Below are positions 56,571 through 64,000 of a stretch of DNA of 64,000 bases, piece after piece; position 1 is the stretch's first letter, and each line of letters begins with the position of its first letter. Origin of the DNA: Salipaludibacillus daqingensis (lineage in GTDB: Bacteria; Bacillota; Bacilli; Bacillales; Salisediminibacteriaceae); NCBI RefSeq assembly GCF_029891575.1, contig NZ_JARZHF010000001.1, forward strand, positions 434,001-498,000. The letters run 5' to 3'. The position numbers and the translations under genes were made by a program. The notes beneath the pieces were generated by a model. That model made no database searches, was not told the DNA's origin, and worked only from the letters and a program-made list of their open reading frames with translations.

Positions 56571-56867
56571 TTAAATGGTTTGGTCGTTTTTCCCATAGTA
56601 AGAAATTTGATGAATATATCCTTCAAGTAATATTTCTTCGGGTAAAATCGTCTTAATTACGAATCGTTCACCGGAAATTATCATTTCGCCTTCACTTAAG
56701 GCTAATCTAAGTTCATTGTTAGTGAATTTTATTAACCCTTTATGGTTTTCAATATAAATATGAACTTGCCCAATCATCGTGATCCTTGGCAAATCCATGA
56801 CCACATCTTCAGGCAGGTCCATATGATCTACCATCCATCTTTTTATCCACATTTGGAATCGTCTCAT
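56571..56867 (-). CDS. yqfC: Sporulation protein YqfC (YabP family)
   Basis: A 98-residue cytoplasmic beta-rich protein of the YabP/YqfC family (LPRITMIGQVHIYIENHKGL, GEMIISGERFVI). First gene of yqfC-yqfD-phoH. AAGAGGGGG precedes ATG. A sigma-E-type promoter lies just upstream, consistent with mother-cell expression. Confidence 0.9.
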   Translation of the reverse strand: MRRFQMWIKRWMVDHMDLPEDVVMDLPRITMIGQVHIYIENHKGLIKFTNNELRLALSEGEMIISGERFVIKTILPEEILLEGYIHQISYYGKNDQTI

Positions 56868-56889
56868 ACCGAACCCCCTCTTCCATCAT

Positions 56890-56918
56890 ATGTATGACTA
56901 GTTTTGAAATGCTATCAC
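56890..56918 (-). promoter_or_regulatory. Sigma-E-type promoter of yqfCD
   Basis: GTGATAG (56912-56918), 15-nt spacer, CATACAT (56890-56896). The -10 matches the sigma-E consensus CATACA-T and the -35 matches partly. Confidence 0.5.
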
Positions 56919-56978
56919 CTTAAAAAAGATTCAAAAGGGTAGAAAATACACTTTCCACATATCGATAAATGATCACAC

Positions 56979-57009
56979 AAAAAAAGACGTGCACTATATA
57001 AGTGCACGC
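56979..57009 (-). terminator. Terminator of the nfeD-floA operon
   Basis: Minus-strand stem GCGTGCACTTA / AGTGCACGT followed by CTTTTTTTG, 10 nt after the stop codon of the third gene. Confidence 0.88.
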
Positions 57010-57019
57010 CTGACTGTTT

Positions 57020-57598
57020 TCACCTTATTTGTTTTCTCCGAGATTTTGGTTTCCCTAAAATCTCAGACCATATGACACCTTTAACTGCTTCATCTCTAGA
57101 TATTTTACTGAAATCTAGTTTGATTTTATCTTTCTTTTGAAGAGTTAAATCATTATTTGTAATTGGGGAATTATCGGTTAAACTCCCTTTTTCTATTGCT
57201 TTTTGCTTTTGCTTTTGTATCCGCTCATACCTTTCGTTAAGCTCACTTTTCGATCGTTTGAGCTCTTCTTCAGCACCTCTAGGAAGCGATGACACAGTAG
57301 GCTCAGACTGACCTCTCGTTTCATATTGACGATTTGATCTGGATGCAGACGGTTGTGGTTCGGTTGGACGAGTTTCTTGACGAAAAATATCTTTCCAATC
57401 CACTTCTTGATCCTTTGACCCTCGTTGCTGAGTTTGCTGTTTTTGCTGTGAAGGGCGCTCTTGTCTAGTTTGTGGTTGCCCAGACTGCTTTTTCTGTTCT
57501 TCTTCTCCTCCACGACTACGAAGAAAGCTAATGATTGCAGCGATGACGAAAAAGAGAAGGAGCGGAGACTCAGCTATTAAATTGAATAAACCTTCCAT
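57020..57598 (-). CDS. Uncharacterised membrane-anchored protein downstream of floA
   Basis: A 192-residue protein with one N-terminal membrane helix (12-27). A long Gln/Arg/Ser-rich disordered cytoplasmic or surface part follows (30-140, QQKQQTQQRGSK). A short conserved-looking tail AVKGVIWSEILGKPKSRRK ends it. Third gene of the flotillin operon, AAAGGAGCG before ATG. Probably a flotillin partner by position; no family recognised. Confidence 0.7.
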   Translation of the reverse strand: MEGLFNLIAESPLLLFFVIAAIISFLRSRGGEEEQKKQSGQPQTRQERPSQQKQQTQQRGSKDQEVDWKDIFRQETRPTEPQPSASRSNRQYETRGQSEPTVSSLPRGAEEELKRSKSELNERYERIQKQKQKAIEKGSLTDNSPITNNDLTLQKKDKIKLDFSKISRDEAVKGVIWSEILGKPKSRRKQIR

Positions 57599-57653
57599 TT
57601 CAGGTCGCTCCTTTCCTTAAAAGGAACAATGAGAAGTCCCTCTCTCATTCTTA

Positions 57654-58658
57654 TTAGTAAGATCCTCTAGGGTTATTTTCATCATCCCCATCATCTGTTG
57701 CTTTACCGATGGAATCACGCATATCCGTATCCGCTTTAACGTTATTATAATTCATATAATCCATCACACCTAAGTTACCTTTACGTAATGCTTCAGACAT
57801 AGCCATTGGTACTTCAGCTTCTGCCTCAACCACTTTCGCACGCATTTCTTCTACTCGAGCCTTCATTTCTTGCTCTTCGGCTACAGCCATTGCACGGCGT
57901 TCTTCCGCCTTTGCTTGAGCAATTTTCTTGTCGGCTTCTGCTTGATCTGTTTGAAGACCTGCTCCAATGTTTTTACCGATATCAATATCAGCAATATCAA
58001 TAGAAAGGATTTCGAATGCTGTTCCTGCATCTAAACCTTTCTTTAGAACGGTTTGTGAAATCATATCTGGATTTTCAAGTACTTCTGCATGATTTTTAGC
58101 AGAACCAATTGTTGAAACAATCCCTTCACCAACACGTGCGATAATTGTTTCTTCACCTGCACCACCAACTAGGCGGTCAATGTTTGCTCTTACAGTAATT
58201 CTAGCTTTTGCTTTTACTTCAATACCATCCATTGCTACACCAGCAATAAACGGCGTTTCAATTACTTTTGGATTTACACTCATTTGAACGGCTTCAAGTA
58301 CGTCACGTCCAGCTAAGTCAATAGCTGCACAACGCTCGAAAGTCAATTCAATGTTGGCACGTTGAGCCGCAATCAATGCGTTTACTACTCTATCAACGTT
58401 ACCACCTGCTAAGTAATGACCCTCTAGTTTATTTGTATTTAGTTCTAGTCCTGCTTTAACAGCTTTAATCAGTGGGTTTACGACACGATGCGGAATAACC
58501 CGACGAAGCCTCATCCCAACAAGCTGGAAAATTCCAACTTTAACACCGGCAGCCCATGCTGAAATCCATAAAGCTACTGGAACAAATGTAAATAATACTG
58601 CTACTGCTACAATGATAAGTCCTATGACTATCAATAAACCAATTTCTTCTGTAATCAT
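57654..58658 (-). CDS. floA: Flotillin-like membrane scaffold FloA
   Basis: A 334-residue protein. An N-terminal hydrophobic hairpin (about 5-45) is followed by the PHB/SPFH domain (55-230) and a coiled Glu/Ala/Arg region (235-300, [18 protein letters not shown]). B. subtilis YqfA/FloA has the same length (331) and organises functional membrane microdomains. GGAGGAATA precedes ATG. Co-transcribed with nfeD (29-nt gap). Confidence 0.95.
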   Translation of the reverse strand: MITEEIGLLIVIGLIIVAVAVLFTFVPVALWISAWAAGVKVGIFQLVGMRLRRVIPHRVVNPLIKAVKAGLELNTNKLEGHYLAGGNVDRVVNALIAAQRANIELTFERCAAIDLAGRDVLEAVQMSVNPKVIETPFIAGVAMDGIEVKAKARITVRANIDRLVGGAGEETIIARVGEGIVSTIGSAKNHAEVLENPDMISQTVLKKGLDAGTAFEILSIDIADIDIGKNIGAGLQTDQAEADKKIAQAKAEERRAMAVAEEQEMKARVEEMRAKVVEAEAEVPMAMSEALRKGNLGVMDYMNYNNVKADTDMRDSIGKATDDGDDENNPRGSY

Positions 58659-58687
58659 CTGTTTTATTCCTCCCTTTCCAAATTCAA

Positions 58688-60028
58688 CTAATCTTTACCT
58701 TCCGTTATTTCTCGTACAACGATTCTTGATCCTGCTACTGAAATAACCTTTATTTTCTTTCCTTGTTCAATATATCCTCCTTCAGAGACAACGTCAAGTC
58801 GTTCATTATTTAAGACGGCTGTTCCTGAAGGTCTAAGGATCGTAAGTGATTCTCCAATCTCACCCATAAGTTCGTCTCTGTTAACATTAGAAACGTAACC
58901 TAATTCTGTCTTTGTTTGATCTGTAAAGATGACTCTTTTCATCGGTCCCGAGTACCCAACGTATTTAAAGAATAACACGGAAGCGACGGCAGTCACAATC
59001 ACAGCGATCGTAACAGACAGTAAAATATTCATCGTTGAAAAGGAGCTCATGACCAAACTGCCAATCATCGCGCCAATTCCGATAATACCGAACACTCCAA
59101 AACTTGGGGAAAAGACTTCTACCAGGAGTAAAATCGCCCCAACCCCAAATAGAATTAATGTTTCCCATCCAGCGAATCCAGCCACCAAATGTCCATAAAA
59201 GTAAAGTAGTAATGCTGAAGCTCCCATAATTCCTGGGATACCAAAGCCAGGTGAGTAAAGTTCAAGAACTAAGCCTAAACTTCCAATGGATAATAAAATC
59301 GGTATGACAATTGGGTTTGTAACAAATCGAGCAATTTGCTCTGCAAAACTTACTTCCATCGTTTTTTCTTCTGCATTTTCGATATTCAAAAATTCAAGTA
59401 GTTCTGTTCGATTTTCAACAACAGCTTCTGCATAACCAACTTCCAAAGCTTGCCTACCTGTTAAAGTTAATAATTCTCCTTCTCCAGCTCCATACTCCGG
59501 AAGGTCTATTCTTGCATCTGCCATCGCTAGAGCATATTGTTCATCTCGACCATTTAGTTCGGCTGCATCTCGCATACTAGCCAACCAAGCAGACTGAGCT
59601 TTATCCTCAGCAGCATTTCCCGTCCCATCAATGACAGCTGCTGAACCCATCCTACTTCCAGGAGTCATGACAATTTGGTCAGCATTCAACGAAATATATG
59701 CCCCTGCTGACAACGCATCTGCAACAATAAAAGCTGTCGTCGGTACTTCCGTATCACGAACGAGCTTAGCAATGTTTCCAGCTGCATCTACAAATCCTCC
59801 TGGTGTATTCACTTCGAAGACTATGTGATCTGCTCCCTCTTCTTCCGCAGTAGTAATAGAACGGTTAAGAAATGCTTCCAAACCACGTTCGACTGCTTGC
59901 TCTACAGGAATATAATAAACGAGTTCGTCTGAGCCAGTGCTCTTCGCCTCTGGCGGCGTGAAGATTAACATCATAAAAGCTATTATCAACATGAAAGAGT
60001 AACCCATCACTCGAAAATTTTTCTTCAA
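58688..60028 (-). CDS. Long NfeD protein with ClpP-like serine protease domain
   Basis: A 446-residue protein corresponding to B. subtilis YqeZ. Signal peptide (1-29), a ClpP-class protease domain (about 35-220) with [16 protein letters not shown], the [11 protein letters not shown] serine region and conserved lysine, four or five membrane helices (240-370) and a C-terminal OB-fold (about 380-445, [18 protein letters not shown]). TTG start with GGGGGTCACGAGG. Acts with FloA in membrane quality control. Confidence 0.92.
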   Translation of the reverse strand: MKKNFRVMGYSFMLIIAFMMLIFTPPEAKSTGSDELVYYIPVEQAVERGLEAFLNRSITTAEEEGADHIVFEVNTPGGFVDAAGNIAKLVRDTEVPTTAFIVADALSAGAYISLNADQIVMTPGSRMGSAAVIDGTGNAAEDKAQSAWLASMRDAAELNGRDEQYALAMADARIDLPEYGAGEGELLTLTGRQALEVGYAEAVVENRTELLEFLNIENAEEKTMEVSFAEQIARFVTNPIVIPILLSIGSLGLVLELYSPGFGIPGIMGASALLLYFYGHLVAGFAGWETLILFGVGAILLLVEVFSPSFGVFGIIGIGAMIGSLVMSSFSTMNILLSVTIAVIVTAVASVLFFKYVGYSGPMKRVIFTDQTKTELGYVSNVNRDELMGEIGESLTILRPSGTAVLNNERLDVVSEGGYIEQGKKIKVISVAGSRIVVREITEGKD

Positions 60029-60082
60029 CCTCGTGACCCCCTTTTTATAATGCTACAGATTTTACAATTTCGATATTTAGAA

Positions 60083-60108
60083 TACGTTTAAAAGAGAGCA
60101 AAGTTTCA
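60083..60108 (-). promoter_or_regulatory. Sigma-W promoter of nfeD-floA
   Basis: TGAAAC (60103-60108), 16-nt spacer, CGTA (60083-60086). This is the exact ECF sigma-W consensus; the B. subtilis yqeZ-yqfA operon is sigma-W controlled. Confidence 0.85.
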
Positions 60109-60161
60109 CTTTTTTTATATTAATATCGTTGTCTTTATTTTACCTTTTCTAGGTAAATAAT

Positions 60162-60182
60162 AAAAGCGGAAGCGCTTTTTAT
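60162..60182. terminator. Hairpin AAAAGCG / CGCTTTT
   Basis: 7-bp stem with a 4-nt loop and T-rich flanks, upstream of the sigma-W promoter. It may stop transcription arriving from the upstream gene. Confidence 0.55.
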
Positions 60183-60603
60183 TAACTAAATAAAATAAAC
60201 TGTAATCATTTATCACGAAACTGTACTAATTTTTAGTTTTCATAAGATGATCCGATTTTATTATGGTTTTCTAAAAAAAGAAAAGGCTCCTCCTCTAAAG
60301 GAATGCCTTAAAAATGTTACTTCTCAGTCAGAGTTTCTGAATCATAAGAAAACTGTTTGCCTATACAACAGCTCCCACTTTCGGCGAAAGTGGGAGCTAG
60401 AAAATTCTCCACAAAGGCGAACCTTTACTTATCTTCAGCAGTTGCTTTTCCTGCTGAAAAGAGCTGAGTTTCGTCGAAATTACATCGATTTGACTCGACG
60501 AGTAATAACTAAAAGAGTGACTTCTTCTGGCTATTCAACTAAACTACAAAGTTTGCGAAAACAACCTATCCTAAAATCGATAATTGTTTTGAACTCACAC
60601 CTC
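60183..60603. other. Gene-free region carrying a three-hairpin element
   Basis: No credible gene. 60370-60501 contains three successive inverted repeats: a perfect 13-bp stem AGCTCCCACTTTC (60370-60398), TTCAGCAG / CTGCTGAA (60434-60458) and TCGTCGA / TCGACGA (60471-60501). The element is more GC-rich and structured than its surroundings. Confidence 0.5.
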
Positions 60604-60924
60604 TTAATTATTTTCTCTCATTTCATCCATCTTCTTTTTCGTTTCCTCTGTTCCTAATTGATAAATCATTTCAAACAGTTCACTAACGTCAGTCTTTAAA
60701 GTTTCTTTATCTCTGTCATCCGCTAACTCATCAAAAGGTCGAACAAATATATGTTCTTGCATTACATCTTTACTATTCATTTTCGTGATCAATTTTTCCA
60801 GTTTATATTGATCATGTTCATTCACTTTCACTTCATAGTGAATCGTTCTCGAATCTGGTTTTACAGGTTGCAATTCAAGATAACTGCCTGTGTGTAACGT
60901 TACATAGATAAGTTTATTATTCAT
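60604..60924 (-). CDS. Uncharacterised 106-residue protein
   Basis: A soluble, acidic, helical protein not recognised. Its N-terminal part (LIYVTLHTGSYLELQPVKPD) looks beta-rich and its C-terminal half (DKETLKTDVSELFEMIYQLG) is a helix. TATGGAGGG precedes ATG at good spacing, so it is likely real. It lies between yqeY and the flotillin operon. No function can be assigned. Confidence 0.6.
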   Translation of the reverse strand: MNNKLIYVTLHTGSYLELQPVKPDSRTIHYEVKVNEHDQYKLEKLITKMNSKDVMQEHIFVRPFDELADDRDKETLKTDVSELFEMIYQLGTEETKKKMDEMRENN

Positions 60925-61027
60925 TATTACCCTCCATATTTTCCATTGTTACAAGTTCTTTACCCTTTGAACCATCTTTCTATTCGATGAATTTTAATAT
61001 TTCATAAGTGTTTAATCAAAGAACAAT

Positions 61028-61058
61028 AAAAACGCCTTGTACATGACAAGGCGTTTAA
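61028..61058 (-). terminator. Terminator of rpsU-yqeY
   Basis: Minus-strand stem AAACGCCTTGTCA / TGTACAAGGCGTTT followed by TTATTG, 5 nt after yqeY. Confidence 0.9.
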
Positions 61059-61062
61059 TTCA

Positions 61063-61506
61063 TTAAGATAATGATTGTTGGACAAAGTTTTTCACTTTTG
61101 ATCCATCTGTGCGACCTTTTACTTTTGGCATAATCGCACCCATCACTTTCCCCATATCTGATTTAGATTTTGCTCCAACTTCTTCTACCGTTTCAGTAAC
61201 GATAAGTTGAAGTTCTTCATCAGAGAGTTGTGATGGCATATATTCAGACAAAAGCTGAATTTCTGCATTTGTTTTGTCAACGAGTTCCTTGCGATCGGCT
61301 TTTTCAAATTCATAGAGGGATTCTTTACGTTGATTCATCTCTCGATTAAGAACGGTCAAGATTTCATCATCAGAAAGCTCTTCGCCTTTATTAATCTGAT
61401 CATTCTGTAGTGAAGATTTCACTGACCGAATAACAGAAAGGCGTTGCTTATCTCTGTTGCGCATTGCATCCTTCATATCTTGATTTAATTGATCAAGAAT
61501 GTTCAA
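61063..61506 (-). CDS. yqeY: GatB/YqeY domain protein
   Basis: A 147-residue helical protein of the YqeY family, related to the tRNA-binding tail domain of GatB (DQLNQDMKDAMRNRDKQRLS ... LSEYMPSQLSDEEL). Its role in tRNA-linked metabolism is inferred from the domain. TTG start with GAGAGGGTG. 18 nt after rpsU in one operon. Confidence 0.92.
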   Translation of the reverse strand: MNILDQLNQDMKDAMRNRDKQRLSVIRSVKSSLQNDQINKGEELSDDEILTVLNREMNQRKESLYEFEKADRKELVDKTNAEIQLLSEYMPSQLSDEELQLIVTETVEEVGAKSKSDMGKVMGAIMPKVKGRTDGSKVKNFVQQSLS

Positions 61507-61524
61507 GGAAAATACACCCTCTCA

Positions 61525-61698
61525 TTAGAACTTACGCTTTCGAGCCGCTTCGGACTTCTTCTTGCGCTTAATACTAGGTTTCTCATAATGTTTACGCTTT
61601 TTAACTTCTGCCATCGTACCTTCTTTTGAAATAGACTTCTTGAAGCGTCGAAGAGCAACATCGATGGATTCATTTTTACGAACACGTGTTTCTGCCAT
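61525..61698 (-). CDS. rpsU: Ribosomal protein S21
   Basis: A 57-residue basic 30S protein beginning [18 protein letters not shown] and ending in a Lys/Arg-rich tail ([14 protein letters not shown]). ATG 61698 follows GGAGGGAGGG. The length matches Bacillus S21. Confidence 0.97.
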   Translation of the reverse strand: MAETRVRKNESIDVALRRFKKSISKEGTMAEVKKRKHYEKPSIKRKKKSEAARKRKF

Positions 61699-61854
61699 TC
61701 TGTATCCCTCCCTCCGAACAACCAATCAAAACATGCTAAACGAGACATTGGATGATCGTCAGTTGTTATTCATGACGTAATCTTCTGTCATAGCGTACTT
61801 TGATCTTTCTCAAAAGAGATAAAATCTACAAGTACAAAAAGCATGTCTATGTTG

Positions 61855-61883
61855 ATTATATATGATTGGGAACTTATGGTCAA
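61855..61883 (-). promoter_or_regulatory. Sigma-A promoter of rpsU-yqeY
   Basis: TTGACC (61878-61883), 17-nt spacer, TATAAT (61855-61860), about 155 nt upstream of rpsU. Confidence 0.85.
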
Positions 61884-61957
61884 CTTTTCTTTATAAATTT
61901 ATTGTTTTGTCATGTTTGTCCTCCTTCATTGATATAGTGTTTTGAGGAGGAAAAAAT

Positions 61958-62899
61958 ATGAACGAATGGATGACATTATTTGCAATATACCTTGCGCTTT
62001 TTCTATTCGGAATGACAGTCATGAGACACGGGTTACTCATACGGTTCAAAGGAGTTGTTCCGTCACTCTTAATGAAATTCGTAAATAAACCTTGGAAAGG
62101 ACTATTACTTGGAACCATAGCAGCAACATTTCTCCAAAGTAGCTCTGCTGTCATGGTGATAACTGTAGGTTTCGTTTCCGTTGGACTGCTTCCTTTTTAT
62201 TATTCCATAGGTATCATGCTTGGTGCTAATATAGGAACTGTGACAACATTAGAGATTCTAGCTTTTGATTTATCATCATTTATTCTTCCATTATTAGCAT
62301 TAGGAATTATTCTTCTATTTTCAAAGAAAGAAACTGGTTTCTCTTTCGGTTGCTTTTTTTTCGGACTATCGATGATGATCACTGCCATGACTGGATTTGA
62401 GAGTTTAGCTTATCACCTTTCTTCTATTCCTAGTGTCTATGATTGGTTTATCTACACAAGCGAAAGAACAGGGACTGGAATTATTATTGGTACGATCCTC
62501 AGTGCCATCGTTCAATCAAGCTCAGCTGTTACAGCAATGGCCATGAGTTTTATGGGAGAAAACTTACTCACGATAAAAACATCGATTGCTATCATGTTAG
62601 GAGCAAATATTGGAACGTGCGTTACTGCATGGATAGCAAGTATCGGTGGTTCACCAGAAGCCAAATATACGGCATATGCACATATTTGGCTAAATATATT
62701 AGGCGTCTTTTTCATTTTACCGTTTATAGGTATTTTCACAGCCCTTATTGTATTAACGAGCGATATACCATCTCAGCAGTTAGCTCATGCGGCTTTTCTT
62801 TTTAACACAATTTGTTCTTTAGTATTACTCCCTTTTAGTAGACCTTTTGCAAATTTAATTATCAAAATTCACGGAGGTGAACCTTCCTTCAAACCTTGA
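61958..62899 (+). CDS. yqeW: Na/Pi cotransporter family protein YqeW
   Basis: A 313-residue membrane protein with about 8 helices and both Na/Pi repeats carrying QSSSA (FLQSSSAVMV and IVQSSSAVTA) plus two GANIGT motifs. It lacks the PhoU domain of the larger relative at 5-7 kb. Position between mtaB and rpsU matches B. subtilis yqeW. TGAGGAGG precedes ATG. Presumed phosphate transporter, not proven for this subgroup. Confidence 0.9.
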   Translation: MNEWMTLFAIYLALFLFGMTVMRHGLLIRFKGVVPSLLMKFVNKPWKGLLLGTIAATFLQSSSAVMVITVGFVSVGLLPFYYSIGIMLGANIGTVTTLEILAFDLSSFILPLLALGIILLFSKKETGFSFGCFFFGLSMMITAMTGFESLAYHLSSIPSVYDWFIYTSERTGTGIIIGTILSAIVQSSSAVTAMAMSFMGENLLTIKTSIAIMLGANIGTCVTAWIASIGGSPEAKYTAYAHIWLNILGVFFILPFIGIFTALIVLTSDIPSQQLAHAAFLFNTICSLVLLPFSRPFANLIIKIHGGEPSFKP

Positions 62900-62959
62900 T
62901 ATTACTCATGATTAACGTTTATACGAATACAAATAAACCCTATAAGTTGACGTCAAAAA

Positions 62960-62993
62960 TAAAAAAGAGCACCTGTTTTAGGTGCTCTCAATA
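62960..62993 (-). terminator. Terminator of mtaB
   Basis: Minus-strand stem GAGAGCACCT / AGGTGCTC followed by TTTTTTATTTT, 9 nt after the mtaB stop; convergent with yqeW. Confidence 0.9.
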
Positions 62994-63001
62994 ATCATTA
63001 A

Positions 63002-64000
63002 TTAGACGAATTCCGGTTCTTTTACGACTTTTATAAACGAACCAGTATTATAAGGGTATCCAGCTTGATCAATTTTCACTTGAACAATTTCTCCAATAAA
63101 TCCTTTATGCAAAGGCACTTTCACTTTCATGTAATTATCTGTGTAACCAATTAAATAGTCTGGATTTGCTTGATCTTGTTCTTCAGGAATCATTTCTAAA
63201 ACTTCCCCTTCAAAAATAGAAGCATATTCTTTTGCTTGCTGATTTGAAAGTTCAATTAGTTTATGAACTCGCTCATTTTTCACTTCGTCTTCCACTTGGT
63301 CATCCATTCTTGCTGCAGGTGTACCCGTTCGCTTTGAATATGGGAAAACGTGCAGTTCCGAAAAACCTATTTCACGAATAAAATCAAAGGTTTCTTGAAA
63401 CTCTTCGTCTGTCTCACCCGGAAAACCTACAATGACATCTGACGTTACCGCAAGCCCTGGCAAGGCTTTTTTCAAACGATCTACTCTCTCTTTATAGAAA
63501 TCTGTTGTATATTTTCGTCTCATCCGTTTTAAAACCGTATTTGATCCGGATTGAAGAGGGACGTGCAAATGTCGAACAACCTTCTCAGACAGGTCAATCA
63601 CGTCAATAACAGCATCTGTAATTTGACTAGCTTCAATGGAAGATATACGAATCCTTTTTAGGCCATTGATTTTTTCTAAGTCAGCTAATAAATTGGCAAG
63701 GCTATAGTCTTTCATATCTTCACCATATCCACCTGTGTGAATACCGGTTAAGACAATCTCTTTATACCCCGCTTCCACAAGCTGCGTTGCTTGCTGCAAA
63801 ACATCTTCAGGTTTTCTTGAACGCATCAACCCTCTTGCCCATGGGATAATACAAAACGTACAGAAGTTATTGCACCCTTCTTGAATTTTCAATGAAGCTC
63901 TTGTTCGATCTGTAAATGATGGCACATCTAGCTCTTCATAAACTCGAGCTTTCATGATGTTACCAACTGCGTTAATTGGTTCTCTTTTTTCTTGGAATTC
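63002..64000 (-). CDS. mtaB: tRNA (N6-L-threonylcarbamoyladenosine-C2)-methylthiotransferase MtaB, 5' part missing
   Basis: The C-terminal 332 residues of a radical-SAM methylthiotransferase; the frame remains open to the window edge. The radical-SAM cluster CNNFCTFC is complete and GIHTGGYG, LQSGSNTVLKRMRR and TSDVIVGFPGETDEEF are conserved. A C-terminal TRAM domain (about the last 65 residues) binds tRNA. It converts t6A37 to ms2t6A37. The N-terminal UPF0004 domain with its own cluster lies outside. Corresponds to yqeV. Confidence 0.95.
   Translation of the reverse strand, partial: EFQEKREPINAVGNIMKARVYEELDVPSFTDRTRASLKIQEGCNNFCTFCIIPWARGLMRSRKPEDVLQQATQLVEAGYKEIVLTGIHTGGYGEDMKDYSLANLLADLEKINGLKRIRISSIEASQITDAVIDVIDLSEKVVRHLHVPLQSGSNTVLKRMRRKYTTDFYKERVDRLKKALPGLAVTSDVIVGFPGETDEEFQETFDFIREIGFSELHVFPYSKRTGTPAARMDDQVEDEVKNERVHKLIELSNQQAKEYASIFEGEVLEMIPEEQDQANPDYLIGYTDNYMKVKVPLHKGFIGEIVQVKIDQAGYPYNTGSFIKVVKEPEFV

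Noticed and set aside
60247-60657. 136-codon open frame on the plus strand
   Set aside because: It runs through the three-hairpin element and into the 3' end of the opposite-strand gene. Composition is unlike protein and no ribosome site is present.
61884-61957. PhoP boxes ahead of yqeW
   Set aside because: No TTAACA-type hexamers at 11-bp period, unlike the larger Na/Pi transporter.

Overview
This is a low-GC Gram-positive chromosome segment from a member of the Bacillaceae. The gene order closely follows the Bacillus subtilis yqe-yqf-yqg region: mtaB, yqeW, rpsU, yqeY, nfeD-floA, yqfC-yqfD, phoH, pgpH, ybeY, dgkA, cdd, era, yqzL, recO, glyQS, ccpN-ppsR, dnaG-sigA, cccA, trmK-yqfO, ispH, yqfQ, cshB, nfo, yqfT, zur, yqfW, yqfX, ispG, yqfZ, then sodA, yqgE and pbpA. 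It is a spore former by content (sinR/sinI, yqfC/yqfD, sigma-E- and sigma-H-like promoters, a Spo0A box). I cannot name the species.

Layout. 1-7 kb: partial pbpA, a 6S-type RNA, yqgE, sodA, a HesB-type protein, three tRNAs (Ser, Ile2, Met) and a Na/Pi cotransporter behind PhoP boxes. 7-12.3 kb is the most unusual part: a DUF1189 protein, sinR, a sortase, a short SinR-like repressor next to a perfect SinR-type palindrome, and a 53-residue SinI-like anti-repressor whose leader is a cyclic-di-GMP-I riboswitch. A short NfeD protein and a DUF1002 protein follow. 12.5-27 kb: yqfZ, ispG, yqfX, yqfW, a Zur-controlled zinc importer operon ending in zur, ppx-ppk, a lytic transglycosylase, a second metal ABC importer with an MntR-like operator, an orphan PAS-type histidine kinase and yqfT. 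27-40 kb: nfo, cshB, yqfQ, a CarD-family regulator, ispH, yqfO, trmK, cccA, a glycerophosphodiesterase and a glpABC anaerobic glycerol-3-phosphate dehydrogenase set that is not part of this neighbourhood in B. subtilis. 40-64 kb: sigA, dnaG, ppsR, ccpN, glyS, glyQ (T-box), recO, yqzL, era, cdd, dgkA, ybeY, pgpH, phoH, yqfD, yqfC, the flotillin cluster (sigma-W promoter), yqeY, rpsU, yqeW and the 3' part of mtaB.

How the genes work together. Most of the window is core housekeeping: replication and transcription initiation, translation, isoprenoid synthesis (ispG and ispH), RNA modification and DNA repair. The standout is 8.1-10.4 kb, where the parts of a biofilm/sporulation switch (repressor, anti-repressor, second-messenger sensor RNA, operator-like palindrome, Spo0A box, cell-surface sortase) lie within 2.5 kb in an arrangement different from the B. 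subtilis sinI-sinR-tapA locus. The sequence suggests that c-di-GMP could act directly on SinI production. No insertion sequences, prophage or CRISPR arrays were seen.
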